A DNA stretch of 64,000 nt from Botrytis cinerea B05.10 (taxonomy: Eukaryota > Ascomycota > Leotiomycetes > Helotiales > Sclerotiniaceae). The stretch's first letter is position 1. Each line of letters starts with the position of its first letter. Below, piece after piece: positions 12,510-24,420 of this stretch. The DNA lies in NCBI RefSeq assembly GCF_000143535.2, contig NC_037324.1, positions 310,001-374,000 on the forward strand. The letters run 5' to 3'. The translations under genes were made by a program, and so were the position numbers. The notes beneath the pieces are model-generated. The model was given only the letters and a program-made list of their open reading frames with translations, made no database searches and had not been told where the DNA came from.

Positions 12510-13748
12510 CTACCTTGCAGGAGCATCTTCAAACTTCACTTTCCCAACTTTATTAACCTCCGCATAATGAAACCCAGTTGGCACATCCTTTATTTGCTTC
12601 GTAACTTGTGGAATCAACTTGGGTTCTTTTGCCAACTCAATAGCTTCCGTTACGGCACCCGGTGGAGCATCCGCAATTTCATTAATATCTTTGTTTGTCA
12701 AAATGTCGCTAATCCGTGTTGCCCTTGTAGACATTAAAAGTGTAGTTGGCCCTCTGAATTGTAAAAATAGCCTATCGCCCCAGATAGTCCTTCTCATCGC
12801 TGTCCTGAGGGTAAAAGCTATCCTCTTCACAAAATTCCATGAATCTGTTTGTTGCATAACCCTGAAAAATTTGATGTCTGGCAATAACTTACTGAATCCC
12901 AAGTTTGGGATCTGTAATTTTAAGATCGATGCCTTTAATCGGTAGGGGAGAGGTAGATTTTGGTTCATTGTGTACGCCACGACATTTCCTGGATGCGCGA
13001 CAAATTCCTCACCTTCTTTCAGCGTAATTTCGTATATACGACCTGCGCCAGCCAAAGCTACAAGCCCTCTGCCTGTAATTTGAGTGTTTCCCCAGTGAGC
13101 GATACTCATGCTTCTGTTCATTGTCGGTGAAACAGATAGCCTATGGCCAGTCCAAGCTAGCAATGCATCTCTCTGAGTGACCATCCAATCTTCTCTTCCA
13201 TCCAAGTGTAATACCTCCATAGATGTGATCGGATTCTTCGTTGAAACCAGTGCTTTTATAGGACTTGTCGAGGAGATTTTTTGATAGAGGAACGGAATTC
13301 CAAGAGGGGCTCGTCGAAATGGTTCAAGAATCGATAATGTGGATTGGGCCTACCCAATTTATCAGCAAGCCATCCTTCCTATCCTAGTGCTTTCACCTCG
13401 AGCATGCTGACATTTTCTGCTTTTCCGCTCACTCCAACCAACGTTCCTCGTCGAGTGTATAATGTTTGCGATGCGGACAATGAGACTGAAAGAAGAGAGT
13501 AGGGCGCTCCAATGACTTCAAATCTTGCATCTGTGACACTTGTTTTAGTATTCAGCCTCACTATCTTTGCGGGGCTTAAACATACCAGCGGGATCTGTAG
13601 AATCAAGAGTCTTGCTTAAAAGATCGCTGTCCAAGGGAGCTTCTGATGCGCTGATTCGAAAATTTCTACATGCGGCGGGTGTATTTTTGATTGAACGGAG
13701 CTGCCGCGCACCGCGAGCAGCGCGGCTTACAGATGATCGTGAAATCAT
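12510..13748 (-). CDS. AIM24: AIM24-type mitochondrial inner-membrane protein
   Basis: Predicted exons are 13748-13586, 13530-13412 and 13349-12510, giving 373 aa. The 55-nt intron 1 has GTATGT, a TACTAAAAC-like branch and CACAG; the 62-nt intron 2 has GTCAGC...GGGTAG. Both joins keep phase. The N-terminus is Arg/Ser/Ala-rich with no acids early on, as expected for a mitochondrial presequence. The body matches the AIM24 (DUF124-like) family, for example the runs [33 protein letters not shown] and [19 protein letters not shown]. In yeast Aim24 sits in the inner membrane and supports MICOS and respiratory-chain integrity (established for the family). The gene is transcribed divergently from ATM1, 430 bp away. 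Confidence 0.88.
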
Positions 13749-14178
13749 GACTGCTTGTCCTCTTTGATATTCAAAGGGAAAAAAAGAGAGGGGCTTCCGT
13801 TGTCGTTCGGAAAAGCTGCAGGAGTAGGCTGCATGTGCAATTTTCTGCCTTGTTAATCCTTAGGCGAGGCTGCAATATGAAATGTCGTAATAGCTTCGTA
13901 CATTGTGGTGCTCACGAAGTCTTTCATAAATTGGTGAATTTCTAGTAGGTAATTCTTTCTTTTCTAATTCTCTCTCGATAAAAGAGGACGATATTCCTCT
14001 CGATTGTGCCACTTTCAAATTCCACTTAATTTCGTTTTCACATTGGAAAGTTTCTAAATTCTGGCTGTTTGTTAATTCCTTATCGATAGCTACAACTTTA
14101 TACATGGGGGTCTTCTTAGAATAGCTGAGGCATGCGCAGTCGATAGTCTATGGGCAGTGAGAATAGATCTGGTTTACG
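13749..14178. promoter_or_regulatory. Shared divergent promoter region, AIM24/ATM1
   Basis: This 430-bp gap separates the AIM24 start (minus) from the ATM1 start (plus), so both promoters must lie here or overlap the genes. Two short upstream frames precede ATM1: ATG CGC AGT CGA TAG at 14132-14146, and an 11-codon frame from 14150 whose TGA (14180-14182) overlaps the ATM1 ATG. Whether they are in the mRNA is unknown. No other gene is supported here. Confidence 0.5.
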
Positions 14179-16381
14179 ATGAGCTTCCGAAGCTTACATA
14201 GCTTCCATGGAGCTTCTTGCATATATGCAAAAGCTTCATTGCGACACCCACAATGGGCAAAACCGGGGGTAGGCCTGAGGGTATTCACAAGCACCAATCG
14301 ACTGTTGAAAGACATTCCCAAAGGCAGTGCTATCCAGAGCCAATCTTTAAGAAATCCGAAAACAGCGGACGATATACCTGGGGCGACGCCTGAGACGGCG
14401 AAAAAAGCCCCTCTTGCCATACCGACAACGGCAAGAAAAGATCCATTGGCCCTCGATGACAAAACAAATAAGGAGCAAAGGAAGGCGGACTGGGCGATTA
14501 TAAAAGAGATGTCACAGTATTTGTGGCCAAAAGACAACATGGGAACAAGAGTTCGAGTTGGATTATCCCTAGGGTTGCTGGTTGGAGCTAAGGTGTTGAA
14601 TGTGCAAGTACCTTTCTACTTCAAAAGCATTGTCGATGCCATGAATGTCGATTTTGCTACCCTTGGAGGCACAGCTACGACCGTCGCCGGATCGATGATA
14701 TTGGCTTATGGACTTACCAGGATTGGGGCTACTTTGTTTCAAGAAGTACGGAATGCTGTCTTCGCCAGCGTTGCTCAGAAGGCTATCAGAAGGGTAGCTT
14801 GCAATGTTTTTGATCATCTATTGAGACTTGATCTCAATTTCCATCTCTCGAAGCAAACCGGTGGGCTGACAAGAGCTATCGACCGTGGTACGAAAGGAAT
14901 TAGCTTCTTGCTCACATCCATGGTTTTCCACATTTTCCCGACAGTGTTAGAGATATCCATGGTTTGCGGTATCTTGACATATCAATATGGTGCCAAATTC
15001 GCGGCTATCACGGCTCTCACCATGGTGGGATATACAGCATTTACCATCTCGACTACTGCTTGGAGAACAAAATTTCGTAGAGCCGCCAATGCCGCTGATA
15101 ATAAAGGCTCGACAGTTGCTGTAGACTCTCTTATCAACTATGAGGCAGTCAAGTACTTCAACAACGAGAAATACGAAGTTGGTAGATATGACCAGGCACT
15201 CAAAGCTTACGAGAAATCATCCATCAAGGTCGCAACATCTTTAGCATTCCTCAATAGTGGACAAAACTTGATCTTCTCAAGTGCATTAACTGCCATGATG
15301 TACCTAGCTGCAGATGGTGTAGCTACAGGAAACCTGACAGTGGGTGATCTTGTAATGGTCAACCAATTAGTCTTTCAGCTTTCGGTTCCCTTAAATTTCC
15401 TTGGATCAGTATACCGAGAACTTCGACAATCTTTGTTGGACATGGAAACGCTTTTCAACCTGCAAAAGGTCAATGTGGCTGTCAGGGAAGCTCCAAATGC
15501 GAAGCCCCTGCAGCTAACTAAAGGCGGCGAGATCACATTCGAGAATGTAACGTTTGGTTACCATCCAGACCGTCCGATCCTGAAGAATCTCAGCATGACC
15601 ATTCCTGCTGGCAAAAAAATTGCTATTGTTGGACCTAGTGGTTGTGGAAAATCAACGGTCCTCCGACTCTTATTCCGTTTCTATGATGTTCAAGAGGGAA
15701 GAATTTTGATTGACGGTCAAGATATCCGGAATGTAAGTTTGGAGTCACTGAGGAGAGCGATTGGCGTCGTTCCTCAAGACACACCGCTTTTCAATGATTC
15801 AATTGAACACAACATCAGATATGGTAATTTGGAGGCATCTGACGAAAAAGTCAAAGAAGCAGCACAACGTGCAAAGATTCATAGCATTATCACAACGCTC
15901 CCCGATGGATATAAAACCATGGTCGGTGAACGGGGAATGATGATTTCTGGAGGAGAAAAGCAAAGATTGGCAGTATCAAGACTTATCTTGAAAGATCCTC
16001 CGCTGTTATTCTTTGACGAGGCGACATCTGCATTGGATACACATACGGAACAGGCACTCATGCAAAATATCAACAGCATATTGAAAGAGAAATCGAGGAC
16101 TAGTGTTTTCGTTGCTCATCGGCTCCGAACAATCTTTGATAGCGATAAAATCATCGTACTGAAGGACGGGTCAGTGGCTGAAAATGGGACGCATAGAGAA
16201 TTGGTCGATACTGGTGGGGTATATTCCGATCTCTGGAGTGGTAAGCATCTTATCTCATTCTTATCATTGTGTTCTCTGTCTCACCATTGCTACAGTACAA
16301 GAAACTCTTTTTGCCGAAACGGAGAAGGGTAAAGAACAAGAAGTCAATACTCCAGACGTCTCGAAAGAGGAGAGTAGATAG
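14179..16381 (+). CDS. ATM1: Mitochondrial ABC half-transporter Atm1
   Basis: Exons 14179-16240 and 16296-16381 with a 55-nt intron (GTAAGC...CTACAG) give 715 aa. Ignoring the intron would give a false C-terminus; the spliced end reads [12 protein letters not shown], as expected for Atm1. There is a basic mitochondrial leader, a six-helix ABC membrane domain (roughly residues 110-430) and a nucleotide-binding domain with Walker [10 protein letters not shown] (485-493), signature SGGEKQ (from 590), Walker B LLFFDE (609-614) and an H-loop in VAHRL. Atm1/ABCB7 proteins export a glutathione-linked sulfur or Fe-S precursor from the matrix for cytosolic Fe-S protein and iron homeostasis (established). 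It lies head to head with AIM24. All key motifs are present, so it should be functional. Confidence 0.96.
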
Positions 16382-16809
16382 ATTTGATCGATAAGGAATT
16401 GTTATCTTGAATGGGCCAGATGCATACATGCCGCAGGGTAACCCCCAAGTCCCACCAATCGAGGCTGCATACATGTGGGACCAGTCGTTCTTGTGTGCTT
16501 CAAACCCCCGTAATACTGGATGACTTTTACCCCTCAACCACTGTACAGTACAGACCACCAAGCATCAACTTTCAAAGTGAACGCATTATTGCGCATTGTT
16601 TGCATCTGTTTCATGATTTTAAATGAACGAGTTGTGGAATTGAATGAACATAACGATCGTGTTCGGCGCTGCACAAAATTGATCCAGACAAGCACCCACT
16701 TTAGAATTACTCGGGAAGACGGGTTCTAAATCAAGAAAAAAGGCCTAACGAGTCACAGAGTCGGCTGGGGAATGAAGACGAGACTGAGAAGAGCCTTTTT
16801 GGCACTTAG
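16382..16809. other. Intergenic region downstream of ATM1
   Basis: The 3' flank of ATM1 and of the minus-strand remnant that follows. The open frames here are short and unconvincing; I see no gene. Confidence 0.5.
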
Positions 16810-17340
16810 TTAGACCTTTTCCCGAAAGGAAATTTGATTTGACAACGCTTTGATCATGTAGTGATGGGTCCAGATGGCGTCTTCCATGCTCTTGAGTTCT
16901 TCTAGGGAAACATCCGGGGCTGCTTGGAAAGTTGTACTACCCTGACCACTTTCAATGTAGAAAACGTGCCAACGGTTGATTGTGCCTTGGAGCTTATACT
17001 ATTCCAGTCTAACCCTCCGATCATGATCCGATATCATTGGATGCTAGACGAAAATCCATAATTTCCATCTGAATGGTCAGACCATGCCAGTTTCCGAGCC
17101 ACTCCCCATGAGGAGCATCCACTTTTCATCGGATCAGTGCAGCTCTATTTGTCTTAGACTGTCATGGATAAAATGATGATTCATGTAGAATCCTTGTATT
17201 TCACTCATTTCTTGTGGATTTTCTAATACTTTGGATGGAGCAGCATCCAAATTCGAGGGGATCTCAGGGAATACAAAAAATGTGCAGAAATGCAAGCAGA
17301 AGCAAGTAGGAAAATCTGTGGGTGAAGAGCTACGGGGCAC
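16810..17340 (-). pseudogene. Broken minus-strand gene, family not recognised
   Basis: Three protein-like segments line up along the minus strand in shifting frames. From about 17340 to 17134 there is an open stretch ending at a TGA, after which the same frame continues with sensible codons. A middle segment (about 17118-17005) includes WLGNWHGLTIQMEIMDF. A 3' segment (about 17000-16810) includes NRWHVFYIESGQG and EDAIWTHHYMIKALSNQ and ends in TAA at 16810-16812. The segments are joined only through in-frame stops and frame changes, and no consistent intron set removes them. This suggests a recently inactivated single gene; the function is unknown. Confidence 0.5.
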
Positions 17341-17868
17341 ACTTACTTGTAGAGACTAGAGCTTTCTATATGGCTTATCGCCAAGGACCAGAAGGTATTC
17401 TTTTCTTTCTGTCTTGCCTCAACAACTCGGTGAAGTGAAGGTCTGTTCATCTATTCATTCTTGAGATTTCCTGACTCGACGCATATTCGAAATATATACA
17501 AGCATATAAACATCTTCGAGTTCTGAATTTCACCGACTGTTGTAAATATCGTACTTCCTCATTGATCTACTTACCTAAAACAAACGAAATCTCGCGACTT
17601 GTTTGATACTTGATCTTGACGACTAAGGACAGCCATTACTGTTTTCATTTCGCAGATAGTACGGACGAAGCACCTCTGACGGGCTCGGAACACTCTTTCC
17701 AAATCGATCTACCAATCCTTTCCGATATCAGTCTTCACACTCTCTGAACCAACCAATTTATTCACTCTCTCGCTTCTCTTCTCCTTCATTTTGTCTGACG
17801 ACCAAATCCTCCCACGATCACAATCTCACTCAACCACTCCACGCCCCACAACCCACACAAACGCAACC
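17341..17868. other. Upstream region of the 17.9-kb small gene
   Basis: A pyrimidine-rich leader (about 17690-17860, many CTC/TTC runs) precedes the ATG at 17869, which is typical of fungal 5' UTRs. No separate gene is seen. Confidence 0.45.
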
Positions 17869-18243
17869 ATGGTTAAACTTATCGACATGATCAACCAGAA
17901 GTTGGAGCTCTACAGGCTTGAGAAGCGATATATCAATAGTCGAAACCGTCGCAGCACATTTGTCTCGGATGCAGTATATGTCGACGGTGAATACTACTCT
18001 GCAAACAACACATATTCTGCAAACTGCACAGCAGGCGACGGAGATAGTGGAAGCAATTCATCCTCATCAAAGGAAAGCAAAGTTTCAAAAGATACAACGG
18101 GAAAGACAATGGCGTCAACAAGATCGAAGAGATCGAGTCTGATGGATTGGAGGCGAGGAAGTGTAAGGGGGAAACATGGCGATAGGGAAGGGACGAAGGT
18201 TAGTGTAAGAGAGTTGAATTGGGATGGAAGCGTGAGATCATAA
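17869..18243 (+). CDS. Small basic, Ser-rich hypothetical protein
   Basis: I choose the ATG at 17869 (CAACCATGG context) rather than the in-frame ATG at 17791, because the intervening residues are low-complexity Ser/Thr/Pro/His and look like translated leader. The product is about 124 aa without introns. Its N-terminus (MVKLIDMINQKLELYRLEKR) is a likely amphipathic helix with alternating Leu and Lys/Arg. A Tyr/Asn-rich stretch and a Ser/Lys-rich tail follow. There are no membrane segments and no known domain. The ordered N-terminus suggests a real gene, probably lineage-restricted. Function unknown. Confidence 0.55.
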   Translation: MVKLIDMINQKLELYRLEKRYINSRNRRSTFVSDAVYVDGEYYSANNTYSANCTAGDGDSGSNSSSSKESKVSKDTTGKTMASTRSKRSSLMDWRRGSVRGKHGDREGTKVSVRELNWDGSVRS

Positions 18244-19138
18244 CTTGTAATTGCTACTGGTGAAGAAGTGGTTCGATTCTTTCAAGTGGATGCATTGTTG
18301 AATGCACACTGGTTCAATGCTTTTCAGCGATAAAGTTTTCTTGTTTACGGATTTTATGATTGTGATTAAGTAGGGGGGTTACCAGCAATCACCCTTTGTT
18401 ATTTGTTAAGTTGAGCATTTGCTGCTCGGCGGCTAGAGGGTGGAGTTTATTTATTTTCTTTGTTCATATTTTGCTGGCATTATTGGAGAAAAGTCGATGG
18501 TGAATGGGACGGGGTACTTGATAACTGGTCAAGGGGCAGAAATCAAGATGGTATCTCATTTGCATATATAACAAATACTCTTAGATGGAGAACATAGAGT
18601 AGTAAATACTCATTATATAAGAGTAAAATTATCTACGTTCTTATAAAGATGCCGTTCAACGTTTTTTCATTTTTTTTCTTTCCACACTATATTGATTCCC
18701 TAAGAGTTTTAGCATGAATCTATGGGAAGATCTAGGTACGGGTGGTAGACTTGGGAAGAGTTATCTGCATAATCATGAAGTAGGAACATAACGAACATGC
18801 TTCATAAGCCTTTTCTACACGCTTGATGTTTCTCTCACCACTGCTTTCCTCTCACAAAGCAACAAATTCCCATCGATAGATCTGGTTGAAGTGCACAATC
18901 TTCTTTGTTGTTAAGATTCGAAATTACCCAACGCATCAGCAGGTATGAATGCTCTCTTTGTGTTGCCGGAAAGCACATACTGAACAAAGCATGTCAAGGC
19001 AAGCTCACTTAACGAATCGCAAAGCAGAAGCTCGATAGGCATTAAGTGCAATAGAATCCAGCAATCAAAATTCTACAACTTCATGTGTAATCACATACAT
19101 TAATCTTTAATTACCATTCCTTGTAATAATACATCAAG
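18244..19138. other. Intergenic region
   Basis: The 3' flank of the small hypothetical gene and the promoter side of the kinase gene. AT-rich with short simple runs. No reading frame or RNA gene could be supported. Confidence 0.5.
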
Positions 19139-21711
19139 ATGGAAATCAGTTCAGCTATGGAAGAGGCCGAAAGATACCTCAAACAGAGCCAAGGTTGGGC
19201 GCCAGTACATATTGGTAAAGACTGGGTTGCTGTCAAACGTCTGGGTGGTGGTTCTTATGGCATAGCTACTCTGTTTGAATATCGGGGGTCTAATAAGGAT
19301 GTATCGCCGCGGAAAATAGTGGTTAAACAGGAAGGAGGCGCAGGTTTGAATCTGAAACAGGAGAGTAGGATGATACAAAGTCTTATGAAGTACGAGAGTG
19401 ACCATATCATCAAGATTTATAGGGCTTATCATCGGACTATGGGCATGGTGAGCTACTGCTTCCCTTTATAATCCAGCTAGAAGATACTGCCTGCAACCAG
19501 AGATGTTCTGATACTATGCTTTACTAATGCAGTCGTACTTAGGGGACAAACGACGCTATGGACCGGGCCATTGTAACTATTTCCAAGTGGCAGGATAATG
19601 TCAGGAAGCGCGACACCGATATCCAGCAACAACTCAAGAAAAGATATGATGTCGCAAGGATTTATCTAGAATTTGCATCTGGAGGAGACCTATGGAGTTG
19701 GATGAACGAAAACTGCTTAGAACTGGACCCCCCAGAGGAATTTGTTTTTAGAATATGGGAATGTTTGTTGAAGGCACTGATGGTTTTGAAATATGGCACA
19801 GAGAACCCACATGATTCACTCTTTGATAAAGAGCCATGGAAAACTCACCATCAAGAAATTGCGCATTTTGATATCAAGGGACCAAATAGTAAGTTGCACT
19901 CCAGAACCGGAGTTCTCTTGCCAATAACGATGTTAACATTGTGTAGTCTTGTGAGTAAAAAAGCCTTTGTACACATTTCCGTTTCCATATCAGAGACAAA
20001 AAGCACGAATATAGGCAGAGTGTATTGCAAATATATGGAATCTCTATCAGAAGACTGATTGCTAAATGTTTCTCCATGCAGAATTGGCGATAATCCTCGA
20101 CCGGGCCATGAACGTGTTCCAGTTCACAAGGTGCGTAATGATTTTTTTTTCACAAAGTCTCATGATTTCAAATGTTGAGAATTCAAATCCAAATAGTGCT
20201 AACTTAAATCCAACCATAGCTTGCTGACTTCGGGCTTGCACTTGAAGTTCCTGACGCTGATGAATTGAAAAAGAATAGTGCTAAACGGCGAGAATGGCTC
20301 AAGATAGCTCAAGGACGCAATAGCTATTTCGCACCTGTATGAACCTTATTTATTAGTTTCCTTTGTATTTCAAGCTCCGTTCCGATCAGTCCTATCAGTC
20401 CTATTAGTCTCATCATTCCTGTCACTTCAACTGACTCATTAACAGGAACAATATCTGGTGACCAATCCAAACCGCATAATAGGTACCGCAACCGACATGT
20501 GGAATGTTGGTAACGTTATCTACCAATGCTTAGCAAGTTGTCATCCTGTCCCCTACAATGAATACTTCGAGACAAGACTCGAACCCGATCCCTCCGAGAC
20601 AATCCTAACCATGGGCAAACTTCTCTTGGATCCCGACCGAGACATGTATAGTAAAAGATTGAGGGGATTGATTTTAAGGTCTCTAGCATACAACCCTAGA
20701 GATCGTTTGGATGTAAGGGAATTACTATTAACTGTACAAGAAACTCTGGAATTTTGGAATTTTGGCGAAAATCATGATTTGTTTTTGGAAAATGTTTTTG
20801 GAGGTGATGATATGTGGTATGAAAAATTCCCCGATGCCATTCGAAAAAGGAAATACGAAGAAATGCAGATAGCAAGGTTACAGAAGAGATACATGCTACG
20901 CAAACCAGACTACAGTAATCCAAAGTCGTGGAAACTGGAAGAAGATGAGTATGATTACGATGATTACGAGCTTTTGTTTCCGACCCGCAAAGCGGTTCAA
21001 ATGGGGTATAGAGAAATGCCGTTCGAATTAGGAGAACCGGTACTCAACCCGATATTCCCTCCTAAGCAGAGAATAGAGCGCCAGGTCGGACCAGATGGAT
21101 GGATAGTAAATCCTCGCAGGCGAGATGCTGATGATCCAGAGGATGATCCGGAAGATGATCCGGAAGATCCTCAAGGAGATCAACCCGCCTATAATAGGGG
21201 AAAAGGAAAAGGAAGACCAAAACTTCAAAAGACCTTGATCATCAAGCAAAGCAGAAAAAGATTGCGCCCACGCGAATCTTCAGAGCCTCGGCCCTGGATA
21301 AATACTCCGTTTGTTGATGTCCCCGCAAGAGAACTAGCCCCAAGAGGACGAGCCCCAAGAGGACGAGGAGCCCCAAGAGGACGAGGAGTCATAAGAAGAC
21401 GAGCTCGAAAAATCGTCCAAGCCCCACGTAAACAACCAGCTCTTATACCGCCGGCTCGTGTATCGCCAGCCCGCGAAGTAAAGAGACAACGAATAGCAGA
21501 AGACCTCAACTCTCCGCAATTTTATGGAAAGGAATATAAAATGAGTAGTGCGGGGAATTTGATGGTTCGGCGTGCGGGACCTTCGCCTGGATCGGGAGAA
21601 TTGGAGGTGGAGAGGAGCACGCCGTGGGCTTTGAATCCACCGAGCCCAGAAAGTCCTGATAGAAGTGTACGAGATGACTATGATATCGATGATGATGGCT
21701 ATTATGATTAG
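19139..21711 (+). CDS. Serine/threonine protein kinase with acidic and RG-rich tail
   Basis: Six exons: 19139-19447, 19543-19888, 19947-19950, 20082-20130, 20220-20336 and 20446-21711, giving 696 aa with all phases consistent. The third exon is only 4 nt (TCTT) and is needed to restore the NILIGDN part of the catalytic loop. Kinase features are the Gly-rich loop LGGGSYG (35-41), probable VAIK-type Lys63, catalytic loop HFDIKGPN (211-218, non-RD), DFG (239-241), APE ending at 276 and DMWNVG. The tail carries DDPED repeats (about 505-520) and APRGRG-type repeats (about 572-590), then ends in acidic DYDIDDDGYYD. No closer family is recognised; fungal-restricted kinases with such tails are common. 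The RG region could bind RNA or be methylated (inference). Confidence 0.82.
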
Positions 21712-22083
21712 GATTGAGATGTGGGATGGATTTCAAGATTGTGGACCGAAGTTGCTCGATTACTTTAGGTGGCACATCATGAAAGGAGGGACAAATTGCT
21801 CGTTGTGCTCGAGGGCTTATGCGTGAATGGCTAGAGTTCAAGGGATGTTAGGGTTTTTAGTCAAGCTGCTATATTGAAGGCATGTAGTGGAAGTGTATTG
21901 AAATTTATATCTCATGGTAATGTTAGATAGGTAGTATAGTATCAGATTTCAGTGAAATTCCGTTCTCCTTAACTGTTATTGGTCTGAAGTAAGACAAAAC
22001 TGAGTATCCCTCCAATAGAAAAGACAAGGTCGAATGGGTAAGAACAAACGTCTATCTCTATGGAACCCGGTAACAACAAAAGA
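21712..22083. other. Convergent 3' intergenic region
   Basis: Lies between the ends of the kinase gene (plus) and the prenylcysteine oxidase gene (minus). It must contain both 3' ends. No frame worth calling. Confidence 0.5.
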
Positions 22084-24152
22084 TTATAGTTCGTCAACTA
22101 CAGGCATATCGTTGCCAACACCAATCTCGGGGTCGACAACTAAATTCCCTACTTCAATTTCCTCGGCCACTGGCTCTGAGTCGGTTTCTGTACTTTTCAC
22201 GAAATCATCAACTACTAATCTTGCTACATTTTTGCCCATCAATGCACTTGTTTCCATGGTGCTGATGAAAGATTCGATACCACTAGTGTAGTAAATACCA
22301 GGCGCCAGTTGAATCTCTTCGAATGTTACGCGAGGGTATTCGTATGGATAGGAGTTCCAGACGTGGGGGTAGTACCATGTTATTGTGTTATTTGCTGTAG
22401 GAGAAATGGTGGTAAGGTCTTCAGGAACAGGGACTTCGCTATTGAGGATTGAAGAAAGGAACTCGGAAGTCAGGGGGCGAGGAGAGAAGATCTTGTAAAG
22501 GTTTTCATATTCGAGGGTGGTAGGATTGATGACTCTGCGGAGAGTGGAGATGGAAAAAAAGCCAACGGGACCGGCGAACTCTTTAGGATCAGTGGGGGCG
22601 GGAATGTTTTTGGGGAGAGTGGTGAGGATTGCGGTGGGGACTTGCTCGTTAGGGCCGAGGTTGAAATAGGCTGGGTTGAGGCCATAGGGAGAGGTGAAGA
22701 GAGTTACGTGAAGGGTTACGTAGGGAATTTCGTCGGGGGTATGTTGAAGGAGATCAGATGCCATTTTGATATCGGCGTATTGAAGTGGAGCGGCGATAAT
22801 GATAGTGTCGAATGGTTCTTCATTAATATGGGAAACACCGGTAGCATCTGTAGTAATGGTTTTGACATTGTACTTCTCTTGGTCTCGAACTTGGGAAATC
22901 TCGGTGATGGTGTGGTTTAGACGAACGGTGGCATTTGAGGATTGAATCATGTTGTCAAAGATTTGCCAATTGCCACCTTGAATCTGCATTGCACCTTCGA
23001 TTGCCATACAAACCATCGTCTCTACGCCATGAATGACGTTTAGGTTTTGACCATAGTTGACTCGAGTAGATGCTTGAATCAGATCAGTTGTGAACGAGCC
23101 TTCAATCTAGATATTGTTAGTTTCAGTATGATAGGACATGCAGTTAGACTCACATTGTTTTGAGCCAAAAACTGTTCGCCCGTTACAGATGCCACAGATT
23201 TGAGGTCTAGTTCCTCTATTCTTTCCGTGAGAGATCTAAACGGAAAGTATGGCGCCTCATAAAGTTGCAAGAACTTTGCAACGACAGTTTTCATCAAGCG
23301 TTGAGTCTTCAATGGGGCAAGTCCATATTTCCAAAACATCTTTGCAATATCCCAGTACTTCCAGTCACTGTCTTTCTGAGTATAAACAAATTCTGCTCCA
23401 TCCCAGATACCAAGAACTTCAACTTCTTCGGTATTGGACGATTGCGCATGCAAGTCGAATTCTCGGCTTGCATTCTTTAGAATTGCATTGACGTCAACGA
23501 AGATACTGGCTCCTAATTCCACGGGCTCCAATGAATTGCCATATGCGTTCACCGTGGTCGAACGACCTCCAATATAAGAGGATCGTTCGAAAACAGTGAC
23601 ATTAATTGCAAGGTCGGATTCAGCAGCATACTTTTGTAAATGATATGCCGAGGAAGACCCGCCTGCTCCAGCACCTGATATTCTGTTAGTGAAAGACAAT
23701 TGGAGTAAAAGTCGTATGTTGATGCCGAATGGAAGTATATCATCAGGACATCAGACGGTATGCAGATTCCCCATCAACTTTGAGGCAATATGCAAGAGCA
23801 CCAAAGGAAATAGATAAATGGTAGTCAGCTAGGGGATGGGACAACACCCCTATTCTGGGTCCCTCTGGAAGATGGAGATTATAACCAAAGTTGTACTCAA
23901 TAGAGGGAAGATCATCATGGAAGATCACACGGCAACATCGACGATAATGGTGGGAGAAGAAGTATCAATATACATACCAATGATTGCAATTCGTTTTGCA
24001 TGACTATCAGCATACTCGTACGTTGTTGATTCTATAATGGGCTCTTGTTCAGCAACAGCTTGAAACTTGAATGGCCATGACAGAAACCCAAGACTCTCTC
24101 CAGAGAGAAAAGCAACAATAATGGCTAACACGAGATTCCAGCCTCGATACAT
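22084..24152 (-). CDS. Prenylcysteine oxidase/lyase (FAD-dependent)
   Basis: Exons 24152-23978, 23674-23154 and 23106-22084 give 572 aa. The first true ATG is at 24152; the longer upstream frame has no ATG. The protein starts with a signal-peptide-like hydrophobic stretch (about residues 6-22). It then has an FAD Rossmann motif, IIGAGAGGSSSA (from about 56), split by a 303-nt intron, and a second FAD motif ERSSYIGGR. The HGVETMVCMA and QGGNWQIFDNM runs match the prenylcysteine lyase domain. Family members oxidatively cleave farnesyl- or geranylgeranyl-cysteine released from degraded prenylated proteins, in lysosome/vacuole-type compartments (established in animals and plants; inferred here). 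The first intron is unusually long for this window. The gene is divergent from CCT6. Confidence 0.87.
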
Positions 24153-24420
24153 CTTGAAGATATTGAACAAATAATGGATAAATAATGGATGGAATTATTT
24201 ATTAACAGATTCGTGGTCAGCGTAAACAATGCCTTGTAGCTTAAAATGGTAGCCTCGCCTTAGTGCCAAATTGAGACTAGCGTGAACCTCGTGTGGGAAT
24301 TCACGTCGCCCATAGAAAAAAAAGCTCGCGACGTTGAGGGACAAAATACACAGCTTCCCGCCACGATAACGACATATAACTTCATTTTAGTTACATACGA
24401 AGTTATTGTATTCTGTCAGA
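24153..24420. promoter_or_regulatory. Divergent promoter, prenylcysteine oxidase/CCT6
   Basis: Only 268 bp separate the two start codons, so the genes probably share promoter sequence. No specific factor site is claimed. Confidence 0.45.

Noticed and set aside
12619..12945. Plus-strand 108-codon frame
   Set aside because: Antisense shadow of AIM24 exon 3.
23743..23928. Minus-strand frame inside the first intron of prenylcysteine oxidase as an extra exon
   Set aside because: The direct join of 23978 to 23674 restores IIGAGAGG exactly; adding this frame would break the FAD motif.
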